A DNA stretch of 64,000 nucleotides from Kutzneria kofuensis (GCF_014203355.1 NZ_JACHIR010000001.1:8248038-8312037); one strand, 5' to 3'. Shown: positions 1 to 10,868, numbered from the stretch's first letter. Notes: generated by a model not told the origin, from the sequence alone. Translations and numbers: made by a program.

Positions 1-3000
1 AGGATGCGGGTGGAGGCGCTTGCGCACGCCGAGTTCACCGGCGTCGGCGACCTCTACCGGAAGGTTGCGGCCGAGGCGGGCCTGCGCCAGGGCGACCCCG
101 CGGTCCACGACTTCCGGGCCTGGCTGGAACAACTGCCGACCCGAGCCCACGAGCTGTTCGGCGGTCAGGCGGTGCGGGAGCACTTCGCCTTCAACGGCGG
201 CAAGCCGGTCGAGGTGACCGTGGCCCTGCGGGCCCGTGGCGAGGAGGCCGGGTCCCACGGCAAGGCCGCGCCCGGCTGGAGCGGCGAGGTGAGCACCCTG
301 CCCGGCGGTGTGGCGAGCCGGGCCGAGCGTGCCAGCGGCGAGACCATCTCCGGTCAGTCCTACACCCGCCGGCACGGTTTCAGCCTCACGTTCGCCGTCG
401 GTCTGCTCAGCAAACCCACCGGCGGTTACGCCGGTGTCTTCTACAACCGCTTCGACAACACGATCACCGGCAGCAACATCGCCGAACGCCACGGCAGCGA
501 GCTGAAGTTCAGCTACAAGGACACACTGGAGCGCCTGCAGACCGACCTGACCTACGTCGTCAGGATCGGCGACGACACGCGCAAGGCGTCGGGTACCGAC
601 ACCGGCATCGCCCGTGACCACGTCCTCAACCAGCCGGACAGCGGCGCCGGTTCGAAGGTGCGGCCCTACCGGCCGGAGCGGGTCAAGGTCGCGCACCGCG
701 AGGCGGAGCACGTGATCACCGCCGACGGCGCCGCGACCGCGTGGTTCCGGCCCGAGGACAAGATGCTCAAGGCGCCGGACGACGCGGCGCAGTCCCCGGA
801 GGCGCCGCGCCCGGCCGACCCGCCGGGCGGCGACCGGTTCGAGGTGCCCGACCGACTCGGCGCCCGCTTCCGGCTGGACCGGGCCACCGCCGACACCATC
901 GTCGGCCCGGTGCTCAACGAGCTGCTGGCCGCCGGCGCGATCCGTGCTGCCGAGGTGCCCCGGCTGGTGGACCGGTTCCGGATGTTCCTGGACGACCACG
1001 CCCGGGAGATCGTCAACGGTGACGGCGCCCGCTTCCCGCTCAGCGCCTGGCGCAAACACGCTCCGGACGTCTTCGTCCGCGGCGCCCTGGACCGGGCCGC
1101 GGGACGGCATGTCGGCGAGGTGCCCTCGGAGACCGTCGAGGGTTTCGTCTCGCTCAGCCACACCCACTCGGTCGAGGTGACCAGGGAAGCCGAGCGCGGC
1201 TTCGGGGTCACCGCCTCCGCCTTCGGCGGTCCGGACACGGCGAGCAAGGCCGGCAGCCACCTTCCGAAGGGGCTGGGTGACGACGCGGAAGCGGCCGGGA
1301 TCATCGCCGGCGCGGCGCGCGACGGCCACCCGGACATGTTCTCGGCGGCCGGGGCGGTGGCCGGGGCGGCCGACGCCGACCACAAGAAGAAGCCGCGTGC
1401 GGTGTCCACCGGTGGCAGCCTGACGCTGAGCCGGGACAACACGAGCCGCGACATCGACAAGGTGGGGCAGCAGGTCGCGATCGAGCGGGACATCGCCGAC
1501 GGGGACAAGGTGCACCGGTTCACCTACCCTGCCCGCTTCGAGGTCCGCATCGGCGGCCGCTGGTCCCAGCCGGATACGGCCGGGTGGCGGCACGGCCACG
1601 AACCCGGCCGCCGGGTCGTGCACAGCCCGGGGACGGTGGAGATCGACGCCCCGCTGCGCGGCGGCGAGGACGTCCCGGTCGACACCGAACCGAGCCGGGC
1701 CGACGAGCCGGTCACCTGGCACGAGGGCCCGCTGCCCGCCGACCGGGACCACTCGCTGGGCGAGCTGCCTGCGGGCTTCGAGATCGAGACGCTCAAGCCG
1801 GTCCCCGGCCTGCGCAACGCGATCGCGGAGCTCGTCGGTGTCCCACCGAAGAGCGGATGGCGCCACGTCCTCACCATCCCGTTCAGCGGCACGCTGCCGC
1901 CCCAGTTCGACGAGCACAAGGGCCGACGGCGCTACGACCGGCAGCTCGGGCAGCTGGACGAGCGCAATGTCGCCCTGGACGCGCTGGAGGAGTTCGCGAG
2001 CCCCGTCGCGCGCGCCACTCGGTTCGAGTCGGCTGTCCTGTTCCAGGACACCTTGCGGCTCAAGGCACACAGCCTCCCCGGTCTGCTCGGCACCCGTGAG
2101 CACACGGCCCGGGTGGACCTGAGCACCCGGCTCGGCGCCCCGCGGATCGTCGCCAAGGACGACGCCCACACCTTCCACGGCACCCGCCAGATCGACGCGT
2201 CCCGGGAGAACGCCGCGGAGACCACCGCCGAGACCAAGGCGCGCCTCAGCGTGTTCCGCACCGAGCCGGTCAGGGGTGTGTTCTCCACCGGCGCCGACCT
2301 CGGCCTGGGCATCGGCAAGCAGCACACCGACGGCATACTCGTGGGCGGCAAGGGACCGGTGAAGGCCGAGCACGAGCACACCGAACGCGGCTACCTCGTC
2401 AGTTTCGACGCGACCTACGAGGTGCGCGCGGACGTGCGACGCAACTTCGGCGACGTGGTCGGGTTCTGGCGCGAGCACGATTCGCTGCGCGGGCAGCGGT
2501 GGGCGGAGGTGCCGGATGCCGTGCGGGTGTGGGTGCCCGCACACGAGATCCACCACATCGGCGCGCTGTCGGACGCCGAGCTGGCCAAGCTCGACCCGGC
2601 CGACGCCGAGCACCACCGGACGAACCTGCCCGGCGAGCCCGGGGCCGCGGCGCCGGCCAGGCCGGCGCCGCGCCGTTCGGATGTCGGGCGCATGCCCGAC
2701 ATCGCGGAGGGCTCCGAGCACTCGTCCGCCGAGGGCGAGTCGCCCCACGGGACCGCGTCGCCGCAGGCCCAGTCGGAGCAGGCCGAGCACGAGGAGCGAC
2801 CCGCCGCCGCACCGCGGCGCGACGAGGACGACCACGAGCCGGTGGGGGCGCCCGCCGAGGTCGGCCGCGGCGTGGGCAAGGTCGAGCTGTACCGGCTGGC
2901 CGCCGGCGCCGAACTGGTCCGGCAGGTCGAGGAGCGGCTGCGGCACTGGACCGGGAACAACGGCGGTGCGCTGTCCACGAGCAGGCTGGAACTGGCGGCG

Positions 3001-6000
3001 AAGACCCTGGTCGGCCCGTACGACCGGCTGCTGCCGCGGCACCCGTTCGAGCCGATCAACGAACGCCTGGTGCAGGACGTGCTGGGGCCGACGCTCGCGG
3101 GCAGCGTCGCCGACGCCGCGATCGAGGACATGCTCACCGGCGGCCGGTCGGTCTTCGTCGAGGGCGCGACCCCGTTCGGCAAGGTCGAGCAGCTTGTCGT
3201 GCTGCGCGCCGAACTGGGGGAGGGCCGGTACCACCGGACGATCAGCGAGGCCGTGGAGAAGACGAGCATGGAGGCCGAGCACGTCGCCGGCACCAGCGAC
3301 CTGCGGCGTTGGCGCTGGGACGTGGGCCTGCGGTTGCTCGGCAACGTGAGCAAGTCGGGCCAGCCGGGCAGCCTGATGGCGGGCGGGCCCGGCCTGACGC
3401 ACCGCGCCGGAACGAAGACCGAGGTGAGCCTGTCCCGGCGGGAGGGCGTGAAGACCGAGCGGACCGGCGAGGCCGTGCAGTTCGTGCACGACCTGCACAT
3501 CACGATGGACGTGCACCCCTACGCCCGCGCTGGCCACTACAGCAAGGTGCTGCCGGACTGGATGCCGAAGCCCGGGCCTCGGCCGGTCGACGAGGTCTGG
3601 ACCACCAGCTTCTCGCTCGCCGGTGCGGTCCGCTCGACGGTGCCGGCGGAGGACACCGTCCCGCCGCACCCGGAACCGGAGAAGATCCTCGACCGCGCCG
3701 AGGGGTCACTGGCGGACCTCGAGCGCGCGAACGACCAGGCCGTGCTGCCCGACGACGCTGTCCTGGTGGTCCGGCCGTTCGCCGCACCCGAACTCCACCA
3801 CGCCCTGGACACGATTGTCTCCGGCGGCGACGGCAGGCCCGGCCTGCGCCCGCGGGCGGAGCACCAGGTGCGGGCGGCGGGCAGCACGACCGCGCTGCGG
3901 GCGAACCTGCCCACGCTGCTGTCGGACCGCGGCTACATGATCAAGGTCAACGGCGACGCGGTGTCCAGTGTCCGGATCAAGGCCGACCTCGTGGACCGGC
4001 AGCTGCTCCGGGTCCTCGACAAGCCCGTCGAACAGGAACTGCGCACCGACCACGAGGTGAAGATCACCGCGGACCGGCGCGGCGAGGTCAACGTCGCGGC
4101 CTCTGTGGACCTGCGCGCGGTCAGCGTGGACCACGTGCGCAGCCGTCCGACGATCCCGCTCGCCGACATCACCACGCCGGTCCTGCCGTGGACGGTCAAG
4201 GACAGCGCCACGATCAGCAGCACCGACAAGACCCAGGGCGCCGACGGCGGCGACCGGCGCTACCTCGTCAAGGTCCACCCGGTGTGGGAGGTCACGCCCG
4301 GCTACCGGTCGAAGCGCGCCCCGGAGGCCTGGAGCCAGCCACTGAAGACCGCGCCGGACAAGCCGATCCTGCTCGAGGTGAATCGCGCGGGCCTGGAGGC
4401 GCTCGGCCTGCGCGACCCGGACCCGGAGGCGCCCCTCAAGACCGACGAGAGCACGAGTGCCCCCGGGCACAGCCACTCGGATGTCGACGCTGCGTTCTCG
4501 GCCTTCGCGCCCCGGCGGACCCGCAGCCGACTGCGCTCGGACGGCGGCTGGGACTCCTTCGGCGCCGTCGGCGGTTTCTTCCTCGGCTTCCGCAGCCTGG
4601 AGCACACCGCACGCGACCTGGGGCCGCTGCCCGGTGCGATCGGAACCGACGGGCTGGCCGGACTCACCGACGGCGGCGAGATCCGCCGGTTCGCCCCCTC
4701 GGACGTGCGGACGCATCCGCTGGTCCGGCGCGGGGAAACGATCGGCATGAGCTTCCTGGCCGACCAGGAGCTCCGCTACGACCGCACGTGGGCCAAGGGG
4801 TACGTGCCCGCCGACGAGGTCACGCACTACTACGCCCCGGGCGTCCGGCCGACCTTCGACCGGGGTTGGGGCCACGACGTCCGCCGCACCCCGGCGCCCT
4901 GGCCGGACAAGCCGTTCTTCATCAGCACCCACGGGCACCCGGACTCGGTGGCGGTGCGGCTGACCGATGGCACCCGCCTGCGCGTGCTCGGTGACACGTT
5001 GGCCCGGCTGGTGGCCACTTCCGAGCCTTTCCGCAGCGCCGTCGGCCGCGACGACCCACGCGCGATCGCCCTGCTGGTCTGCTACGCGGGAACGGACGCC
5101 CGACCGGGAGGGGTCGGCTTCGACTTCCAGCACACGCTGGAGTCGGAGTTCGGCCACCGGCAGCCGGTCGTCGGCGCCACTCATGTCGTGGACCTCTGGC
5201 AGGACCCCAAGTACGCCAAGGGAAACCAGGTCAAGCGGTGGGTGCGCGGGCTGTTCACCGGCGACCTGCCGCGGCCGCGGGTGCCGTCCCGCACCGGGGT
5301 GATCGAGGGCGGCCACTGGCGGGTGTTCTCGTCCGGTTCGGCGGGCCTGCTCGGGGCCGATTCCACCGGCCGGACCCGCCATTTCACGCCCGCCGAGGTC
5401 CAGGCCACCCCGCTGGTCCGCGACGGCAGGACGGTCGGTGTGTCGTTCCGGCCCGACGCCACCGGGGAGGCCCCCGCGGCACGCGAGGGCTCGTTCCTCG
5501 TGGACGCGTCGACCGTGGGCGGCCAGTTCAGGCTCCGGCTGGCCGACGGCCGGACCCTGCTCGCCGAGGCATCCGCACTGGCCAAGGTCGTGACGCAGTC
5601 CGAGGCGTTCCGGGCGGCGGCCGAAGCCGGTCCGGTCGACTCGATCACCCTGCTGGCCAAGCCGAGCAACCCGGTGTTGCTGGGTCGCGCGCCGCACCCG
5701 ATGGGCGACTTCCGGGAGGCACTGACCCACGCGTTCGGCTTCGACCGGCCCGTGCACGTGCCCGAGGAAGGCGGGTGGCGCACGGCACCCGGCCACGAGG
5801 CACGTCCCGAGCCGGTCGTGCTCGCGGGCGAGGTGTCCCACGGGCGCGCCCTCGACACCGCGGAACCGTCGTCCCAGGCCGCCGTGCCGGAGCCCGCACC
5901 GGTACAGCTGACGGGCAAGAACACGGCCACCGACCAGCCGCACTGGTTCCACCCGGAGGACGTCGGGGACAGCGAGCTGAGCGGGGACCGCGGAGGGCTG

Positions 6001-9000
6001 CACGGCACCGGCGCGGCCGGCCGGCTGTCGCTGTTCCGGCGCAGCGAGGTGGCGATGAGCCCGCTGGAACGTGGCGACCGAGCCGTCGGCGTGTCGTTCC
6101 GAACCGGCGACGACCTGAGCGCGGTCAAGTCGTGGGCCGCCGGCACGGAAGACCCGAGCGTCACTCACACGGTGGACATGAGGGCCTGGCGAGTGCACAC
6201 GGAGCGGGCGCCGTGGACGGGTCACGCCTTCTATGTCGACACCCGGCACTCCGCCATCCAGCTCCTGGACGGCCGCGAGACGGGGGTCGACGGGGACACG
6301 CTGGCGAGGCTCGTGGTCAAGTCGGAGGCGTTCGGCCGGGCCCAGCACGTGGACGGGTTCGTGCTGCTGTCGTCCGCCGCGGGCGAGGGAGCGTTCGCCC
6401 ACGACTTCGGCCGTGCGCTGGCGGAGCGGTTCGGCCGGGAGGAAACCCTCCACGCCCCGACCGGCGATCTCGACCTGGTGCCGGAGGATGCCGACACGGG
6501 CCGTCCGTCGCTGACCGTGGTCTGGGACGGCCGCTGGCGGCGCTTCCCCGCCATCGAGGCAGCAGGTCCGGATGGCGGGCCGATCCTCCGGGCGGGGTCG
6601 ATCCCAAGCGCCCTGAGCGCGGTGGGCGACGCTGTGTCGGGCCTGCTGCACGGGACCGACGAGTCGGGCCAGATCCGGCACTTCCAGGCCGACGAGGTGG
6701 TCGTCGCACCGCTGACCAAGCGGGGGCGGCTCATCGGGGCCACCTTCACGCCCGACGAGGCCGGGCGTGCGCAGGACCTGCGCTGGGCCAGGGGCACGGG
6801 CCGTCGCCACACCTTCGTGCTTCCCGGCGGCGCCCGGTCCTATGACGCTGCCCGCGTCGCAGGCCTGACCCGGCAGGAGCGGCCGCCGTGGACGGGCAAC
6901 GCCCTGTACCTGATGACCCACGGGCTGTCGAACGTGTTCCAGGTCGCCCTCGCCGACGGCACCCAGGTGGCTGTGGACGGCGCGACCTTCGCCAGGGTCG
7001 TCACCAGGGCAGGGGTGTTCCAGGACGCGCTGGCCGAGCTGCGGCCGGACTCGATCGCTCTGGTCATCTGCCTGGCGGGAGCGATCGACCGGCCCGGTGG
7101 CGCGGCCTTTGACTTCCAGCACACCCTGGCCACCGAGTTCGGGCACCGCCAGCCGGTGGTCGCGGCGACTCAGTCGGTCGAGCTGGTGCTCGACCGCTCA
7201 GCCGGTTCGCCGCTCGACCGGCTGACCGGGGCCGAGGTGTCGCGGACCGCGGTGCTGTTCGGAGGACACTGGCGGGTGTTCGCGTCGGGTCCGGCCGCGC
7301 TGCTCGGCGCCGACGCCGCCGGCCGCCCGCACCGCTTCGAGCCCGGTGACGTGCGGATCCGGGAGATCGTGGACGGCGGCCGTGTCGTGGGCGTCTCGTT
7401 CGGGCGGGGAACCCCGAGGCTGCCGGCGGGCTTCGCGGCTGACGCGTTCCATGTGGACGCTGCCGTGCGCGGGCACGGCTTCGAGGTCAGGCTCGCGAAC
7501 GGCGCGACGCGCATCGTCGACGGCCGGGCGCTGGCGCGGCTGGTGGCCGAGTCGCGGCCGTTCCACGACGCGGCCCCGCACCGGTCGCCGAGTGCGATCG
7601 TGCTGCTCGACGCTGCCCCGGGGAGCGGCGATCGCGGTCCGCTGAACGACTTCCGGAACGCACTGGCCCGGCACTTCGGTCTCGAGCAGCCGGTGACCAC
7701 AGTGGACGGTGCCCACGCCGCCGGTTTCGTGCGCGAGCCCGTGCCGCCCCGGCCGGTCGACACACCGCCGGGGACGATCTTCCGCGGCAAGGCTTCCCGC
7801 GTCGTTCTGACCGGCGTCGACGCCCGGGGGCGGGAACACCGGTTCGGCCCGGAAGCGGTCGAGGTGATCCCGATGCGCCGCGACGGCAAGGTCATCGGCC
7901 TGACCTTCGACGCCGCGGACTTCCGGACCGACCTCGAGTGGGCCCGCCGGGACCCGGCCGAGCAGCAGGTGACCTATCAGCTCCTCAGCGGGCGGAGCGC
8001 GGAGGACGTGTTCCACGGCCCGGACGCCCGGCGTGTCCCGTCGCCCTGGCCCGACGGCCCGTTCTTCGTCAGCACCCATGGCTTGCCCAAGTTGTTCCAG
8101 GTCAACCTGGTCGGCCGGCCCGACATCAGAATGAGCGGGACCGAGTTCGCCCGACTGCTCGGGTCGCTCGACCGTTTCCGGTCGGCGCTCGGACCGACCG
8201 ACCGGCGTGCGATCGTGCTGCTGGTGTGCAGTGCCGGCACCCTCGTCGGCGAAGGCGGTGCGGCGCACGACTTCCAGCGCACCCTGGCCGCCGAGTTCGG
8301 CCACCGGCAGCCGGTCGTCGCCCCCAGCGCGAAGATGTACCAGGACACGGTGGGCGGCTTCACGCTCCTCAGCCCCGGGGACGAGTGGCGCACGTTCACC
8401 TCGGAGCGTTCGGATCTGCTGGGCGTGGGTGCGGACGGGCGCACGTACTACTTCCACCCGGGCGAGGTGCGGGCCGCTCGGTTGGTCGACGGTGGCCGGA
8501 TCGTGGGTGTCTCGTTCGGACGTTCGCCCGGCCGAGAACCGGCCATTGTGGATGGCGCGGCACGGGCTGGGACATTCCACGTCGAGACTGCGCTGAGCGG
8601 TGGTGAGTTCCGGGTGTCGCTGCCGGGTGGTCGGGCGGTGCATCTCGATGGGGCGACGTTCGCCCGTGTGGTGGCGGTGTCGGCGCCGTGGCGTGTGGCG
8701 GGTCGTGGTGCGGGGTCAGTGGTGCTGCACGTGAGCGAGCCGCGCCGGCTCGACACGCGGCAGGATGAGGGCCCCACGGCGGCGCTTGAGGGGCTCCGGC
8801 AGGCGCTGGCGGCCGAGTTCGGGCACCACGGGGCCGTCACCATCGCCGGCGATGCCTGGCAGGGCGCTGCCCGGCCGCAGACCCTGGCTTTCCAGGGCAC
8901 CATGAGGTCGGGCCACGTCCGCGAGTTCGAGGTCTCCGACGTCGTGGTCGGGCCGCTGGTCAAGCAGGGCAAGACGGTCGGGCTGACGTTCCGCGGCAAG

Positions 9001-10119
9001 CGGTACGAGCAGGTACTGGACCAGCAGTGGGCCCGCGGCCGGGGCAAGAGCGAGACCGTCGAGCTGCCGCCGGAGGAGAGCCGGTACTTCGAGGCACGGC
9101 ACCGCGGCCTGGCGCACCCCATCCGCGCCCCGTGGACCGGCAACGCCCTCTACGTGGTGGCCCACGGGCGCCCCCACAGCGTCCTGGTGTCGCTCAACGA
9201 CGGATCCGACGTGCCGGTGGACGGTGCGACGTTCGCGCGGATCGTGGCCGGCACGCAACTGTTCCAGGACGCGTTGGCCGACCGCCGCCCGGACTCCATC
9301 GTGCTGCTCAGCTGCTCCTCGGCGGCTGTGGACGGCCCCGGCGGCGCCGCCTACGAGTTCCAGCGGACGCTGGCGGACGAGTTCGGCCACCCGCTGCCGG
9401 TGACCGCTCCGACCACCGACGTGGAACTGGCGCCCGACCAGCCCGCCAGCGAGCTGGTGGAGCGGGTGATCGGGTACCCGTCGCGGACGGCGGTCGCCCG
9501 GGGCGGCCGGTGGCTGGTGTTCTCGACCCCGCCGGCCTCGCTGCTGGGCACCGACTGGCTCGGCCGCTACCGGCGGTTCGATGCGGCCGACGTGCAGCGG
9601 ACCGAGATCGTCGACGGCGACCGGATGGTCGGTGTGTCCTTCGCCGCCGGCGCCGCGCGCCTGCCCGAGGACAGTCCGGCGGGAGTGTTCCATGTGGACA
9701 TTCGTGCCGGGAGCCGCGGGTTCGAGGTGTCGTTGGCCGACGGCTCCCACCGGGGCGTGGACGGCCGCGCGCTGGCCCGGCTGGTGGCCGAGTCCCAGCC
9801 GTTCCTCGACGCCGTCGGCGACGGAGCGGCGCGGGCGGTCGTGCTGCTGACTCCCGGCGCCGGGAACGGCCCCGCACTGGACTTCCGGTCGGTGCTGGCT
9901 CGGCATTTCGGGCACGACGTGGCGGTCGTCGCCCCGGAGGGGCCCGTGCCGCAGCGACTCGGCCCGGACTTCGACGTGCTGACGCCGGACACGGGCTGGC
10001 AGGTGTTCCACGCTGCGGACGGCCCGGAACCCGTGAATGATTCCCCCGAAACTGTCTCGTCGAGGTCGCCGCGGCCCGCGCTGAGCCTGCGCCAGTTCCT
10101 TAATGGAGGGGGCGCCTGA
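1..10119 (+). CDS. Giant repeat protein with HG/Cys ('lonely Cys'-type) units, 5' truncated
   Basis: The frame is open at base 1, so the true N-terminus lies upstream; about 3,372 residues are present. The first ~1,500 residues hold several beta-rich segments. A Pro/Ala/Glu/Ser-rich linker lies near residues 880-960. From ~1,550 to the end there are about nine related units of ~180-200 residues. Four carry a His-Gly ending one hydrophobic strand and a Cys ending another exactly 50 residues later: H1643/C1693, H2306/C2356, H2692/C2742 and H3054/C3104 (numbered from the ATG at base 4). The interleaved units keep the fold-like pattern but lack both residues. HG plus Cys is the layout of clan CD peptidases. 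RefSeq uses the name 'lonely Cys domain' for similar giant actinobacterial proteins; I recall this and have not searched. Each unit ends in a DFxxTLxxEFGH-like motif. The next gene, type VII-associated, starts on this stop codon, so a role in export or as a secreted effector is inferred, not shown. Confidence 0.8.
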   Translation, partial: RMRVEALAHAEFTGVGDLYRKVAAEAGLRQGDPAVHDFRAWLEQLPTRAHELFGGQAVREHFAFNGGKPVEVTVALRARGEEAGSHGKAAPGWSGEVSTLPGGVASRAERASGETISGQSYTRRHGFSLTFAVGLLSKPTGGYAGVFYNRFDNTITGSNIAERHGSELKFSYKDTLERLQTDLTYVVRIGDDTRKASGTDTGIARDHVLNQPDSGAGSKVRPYRPERVKVAHREAEHVITADGAATAWFRPEDKMLKAPDDAAQSPEAPRPADPPGGDRFEVPDRLGARFRLDRATADTIVGPVLNELLAAGAIRAAEVPRLVDRFRMFLDDHAREIVNGDGARFPLSAWRKHAPDVFVRGALDRAAGRHVGEVPSETVEGFVSLSHTHSVEVTREAERGFGVTASAFGGPDTASKAGSHLPKGLGDDAEAAGIIAGAARDGHPDMFSAAGAVAGAADADHKKKPRAVSTGGSLTLSRDNTSRDIDKVGQQVAIERDIADGDKVHRFTYPARFEVRIGGRWSQPDTAGWRHGHEPGRRVVHSPGTVEIDAPLRGGEDVPVDTEPSRADEPVTWHEGPLPADRDHSLGELPAGFEIETLKPVPGLRNAIAELVGVPPKSGWRHVLTIPFSGTLPPQFDEHKGRRRYDRQLGQLDERNVALDALEEFASPVARATRFESAVLFQDTLRLKAHSLPGLLGTREHTARVDLSTRLGAPRIVAKDDAHTFHGTRQIDASRENAAETTAETKARLSVFRTEPVRGVFSTGADLGLGIGKQHTDGILVGGKGPVKAEHEHTERGYLVSFDATYEVRADVRRNFGDVVGFWREHDSLRGQRWAEVPDAVRVWVPAHEIHHIGALSDAELAKLDPADAEHHRTNLPGEPGAAAPARPAPRRSDVGRMPDIAEGSEHSSAEGESPHGTASPQAQSEQAEHEERPAAAPRRDEDDHEPVGAPAEVGRGVGKVELYRLAAGAELVRQVEERLRHWTGNNGGALSTSRLELAAKTLVGPYDRLLPRHPFEPINERLVQDVLGPTLAGSVADAAIEDMLTGGRSVFVEGATPFGKVEQLVVLRAELGEGRYHRTISEAVEKTSMEAEHVAGTSDLRRWRWDVGLRLLGNVSKSGQPGSLMAGGPGLTHRAGTKTEVSLSRREGVKTERTGEAVQFVHDLHITMDVHPYARAGHYSKVLPDWMPKPGPRPVDEVWTTSFSLAGAVRSTVPAEDTVPPHPEPEKILDRAEGSLADLERANDQAVLPDDAVLVVRPFAAPELHHALDTIVSGGDGRPGLRPRAEHQVRAAGSTTALRANLPTLLSDRGYMIKVNGDAVSSVRIKADLVDRQLLRVLDKPVEQELRTDHEVKITADRRGEVNVAASVDLRAVSVDHVRSRPTIPLADITTPVLPWTVKDSATISSTDKTQGADGGDRRYLVKVHPVWEVTPGYRSKRAPEAWSQPLKTAPDKPILLEVNRAGLEALGLRDPDPEAPLKTDESTSAPGHSHSDVDAAFSAFAPRRTRSRLRSDGGWDSFGAVGGFFLGFRSLEHTARDLGPLPGAIGTDGLAGLTDGGEIRRFAPSDVRTHPLVRRGETIGMSFLADQELRYDRTWAKGYVPADEVTHYYAPGVRPTFDRGWGHDVRRTPAPWPDKPFFISTHGHPDSVAVRLTDGTRLRVLGDTLARLVATSEPFRSAVGRDDPRAIALLVCYAGTDARPGGVGFDFQHTLESEFGHRQPVVGATHVVDLWQDPKYAKGNQVKRWVRGLFTGDLPRPRVPSRTGVIEGGHWRVFSSGSAGLLGADSTGRTRHFTPAEVQATPLVRDGRTVGVSFRPDATGEAPAAREGSFLVDASTVGGQFRLRLADGRTLLAEASALAKVVTQSEAFRAAAEAGPVDSITLLAKPSNPVLLGRAPHPMGDFREALTHAFGFDRPVHVPEEGGWRTAPGHEARPEPVVLAGEVSHGRALDTAEPSSQAAVPEPAPVQLTGKNTATDQPHWFHPEDVGDSELSGDRGGLHGTGAAGRLSLFRRSEVAMSPLERGDRAVGVSFRTGDDLSAVKSWAAGTEDPSVTHTVDMRAWRVHTERAPWTGHAFYVDTRHSAIQLLDGRETGVDGDTLARLVVKSEAFGRAQHVDGFVLLSSAAGEGAFAHDFGRALAERFGREETLHAPTGDLDLVPEDADTGRPSLTVVWDGRWRRFPAIEAAGPDGGPILRAGSIPSALSAVGDAVSGLLHGTDESGQIRHFQADEVVVAPLTKRGRLIGATFTPDEAGRAQDLRWARGTGRRHTFVLPGGARSYDAARVAGLTRQERPPWTGNALYLMTHGLSNVFQVALADGTQVAVDGATFARVVTRAGVFQDALAELRPDSIALVICLAGAIDRPGGAAFDFQHTLATEFGHRQPVVAATQSVELVLDRSAGSPLDRLTGAEVSRTAVLFGGHWRVFASGPAALLGADAAGRPHRFEPGDVRIREIVDGGRVVGVSFGRGTPRLPAGFAADAFHVDAAVRGHGFEVRLANGATRIVDGRALARLVAESRPFHDAAPHRSPSAIVLLDAAPGSGDRGPLNDFRNALARHFGLEQPVTTVDGAHAAGFVREPVPPRPVDTPPGTIFRGKASRVVLTGVDARGREHRFGPEAVEVIPMRRDGKVIGLTFDAADFRTDLEWARRDPAEQQVTYQLLSGRSAEDVFHGPDARRVPSPWPDGPFFVSTHGLPKLFQVNLVGRPDIRMSGTEFARLLGSLDRFRSALGPTDRRAIVLLVCSAGTLVGEGGAAHDFQRTLAAEFGHRQPVVAPSAKMYQDTVGGFTLLSPGDEWRTFTSERSDLLGVGADGRTYYFHPGEVRAARLVDGGRIVGVSFGRSPGREPAIVDGAARAGTFHVETALSGGEFRVSLPGGRAVHLDGATFARVVAVSAPWRVAGRGAGSVVLHVSEPRRLDTRQDEGPTAALEGLRQALAAEFGHHGAVTIAGDAWQGAARPQTLAFQGTMRSGHVREFEVSDVVVGPLVKQGKTVGLTFRGKRYEQVLDQQWARGRGKSETVELPPEESRYFEARHRGLAHPIRAPWTGNALYVVAHGRPHSVLVSLNDGSDVPVDGATFARIVAGTQLFQDALADRRPDSIVLLSCSSAAVDGPGGAAYEFQRTLADEFGHPLPVTAPTTDVELAPDQPASELVERVIGYPSRTAVARGGRWLVFSTPPASLLGTDWLGRYRRFDAADVQRTEIVDGDRMVGVSFAAGAARLPEDSPAGVFHVDIRAGSRGFEVSLADGSHRGVDGRALARLVAESQPFLDAVGDGAARAVVLLTPGAGNGPALDFRSVLARHFGHDVAVVAPEGPVPQRLGPDFDVLTPDTGWQVFHAADGPEPVNDSPETVSSRSPRPALSLRQFLNGGGA

Positions 10120-10868
10120 TGAACACGAGTAAGAAGGCCGAGGAGGCTGTGATGGCGGAGACCGGCACAATCGAGGAGACCCCCGTCAAGCTGGAGGGCG
10201 ACCAGTGGGTCTTCCTGATCGACCCCGCGTGGCAGGCCGAGAACGCCGCGAAGGCCGAGGCCGGCGAGGGGGAGCCGACGCGCCCGCCGCTGGAGGTCGT
10301 GGTCGGTGGCTGGTTCGTCGCCGAGGACGGCGAGACCGGTCGGTTCCACGCCAACCCCGCCTATGAGCCCTCCTCGCCGGACTCGCCGACCGATCCCGTG
10401 GACGCCACCCTCCAGCTCGTGGTGCGCGGTGACGGCGACGCCGACCAGCTGCTGTCGACGATGCGGGAAAGCGCCTTCGGGATTGCCGTGAACGCCGAGA
10501 ACACGCCGGTGGTGGTGCTGTCGCCCGACGAGGTGCCGTGCGTGCTGGTGGCCACGGCGCCGGCACACAGCCGGCGGATCGCGGAGGTCGAGGGGCTGTC
10601 GGACGTCGCGGCCTGGGTGGAGGTCACCCTCGACCAGTTGGTGGGCCTGCTGCCCGAGGAGGGGGTGGACGTGCTGCTCAACCCGGGCGCGCCCGCCTCG
10701 ATGCGCCTGTTGGCCGCCGCACTGCGGGAAACCGTGGCCGAGGTGGGCGACGCCGCATCGGAGCAGCCGCAGGCGCGGCCGGCGACCGAGTCGGACACGC
10801 CGTCCAAGACGTCGGCGAAGCGAACCCGGTCCCCGAAGGCGCAGGTCGACGCCACAGCCGCGGGCTGA
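10119..10868 (+). CDS. Type VII secretion system-associated protein
   Basis: A 249-residue soluble, acidic protein whose ATG overlaps the TGA of the giant gene (TGATG) after a GGAGGGGG ribosome site, so the two are translationally coupled. The N-terminal part has the pattern FLIDPAW...PPLEVVVGGW...NPxYxPS...PTDPVDA. This is typical of actinobacterial proteins annotated as type VII secretion system-associated. The C-terminal part contains VDVLLNPGAPASMRLL, which resembles the SseB-type domain. The last ~35 residues are a basic, Thr/Ser-rich tail. No signal peptide or membrane segment is visible. A second in-frame ATG at 10152 is a possible alternative start. The biochemical role of this family is unknown; its link to ESX loci rests on genomic context. 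Confidence 0.7.
   Translation: MNTSKKAEEAVMAETGTIEETPVKLEGDQWVFLIDPAWQAENAAKAEAGEGEPTRPPLEVVVGGWFVAEDGETGRFHANPAYEPSSPDSPTDPVDATLQLVVRGDGDADQLLSTMRESAFGIAVNAENTPVVVLSPDEVPCVLVATAPAHSRRIAEVEGLSDVAAWVEVTLDQLVGLLPEEGVDVLLNPGAPASMRLLAAALRETVAEVGDAASEQPQARPATESDTPSKTSAKRTRSPKAQVDATAAG

Noticed and set aside
3706-7146. Minus-strand open frame of 1,146 codons in the giant gene
   Set aside because: Antisense shadow; Arg/Gly/His-rich with no recognisable motif, while the sense frame carries periodic HG/Cys units.
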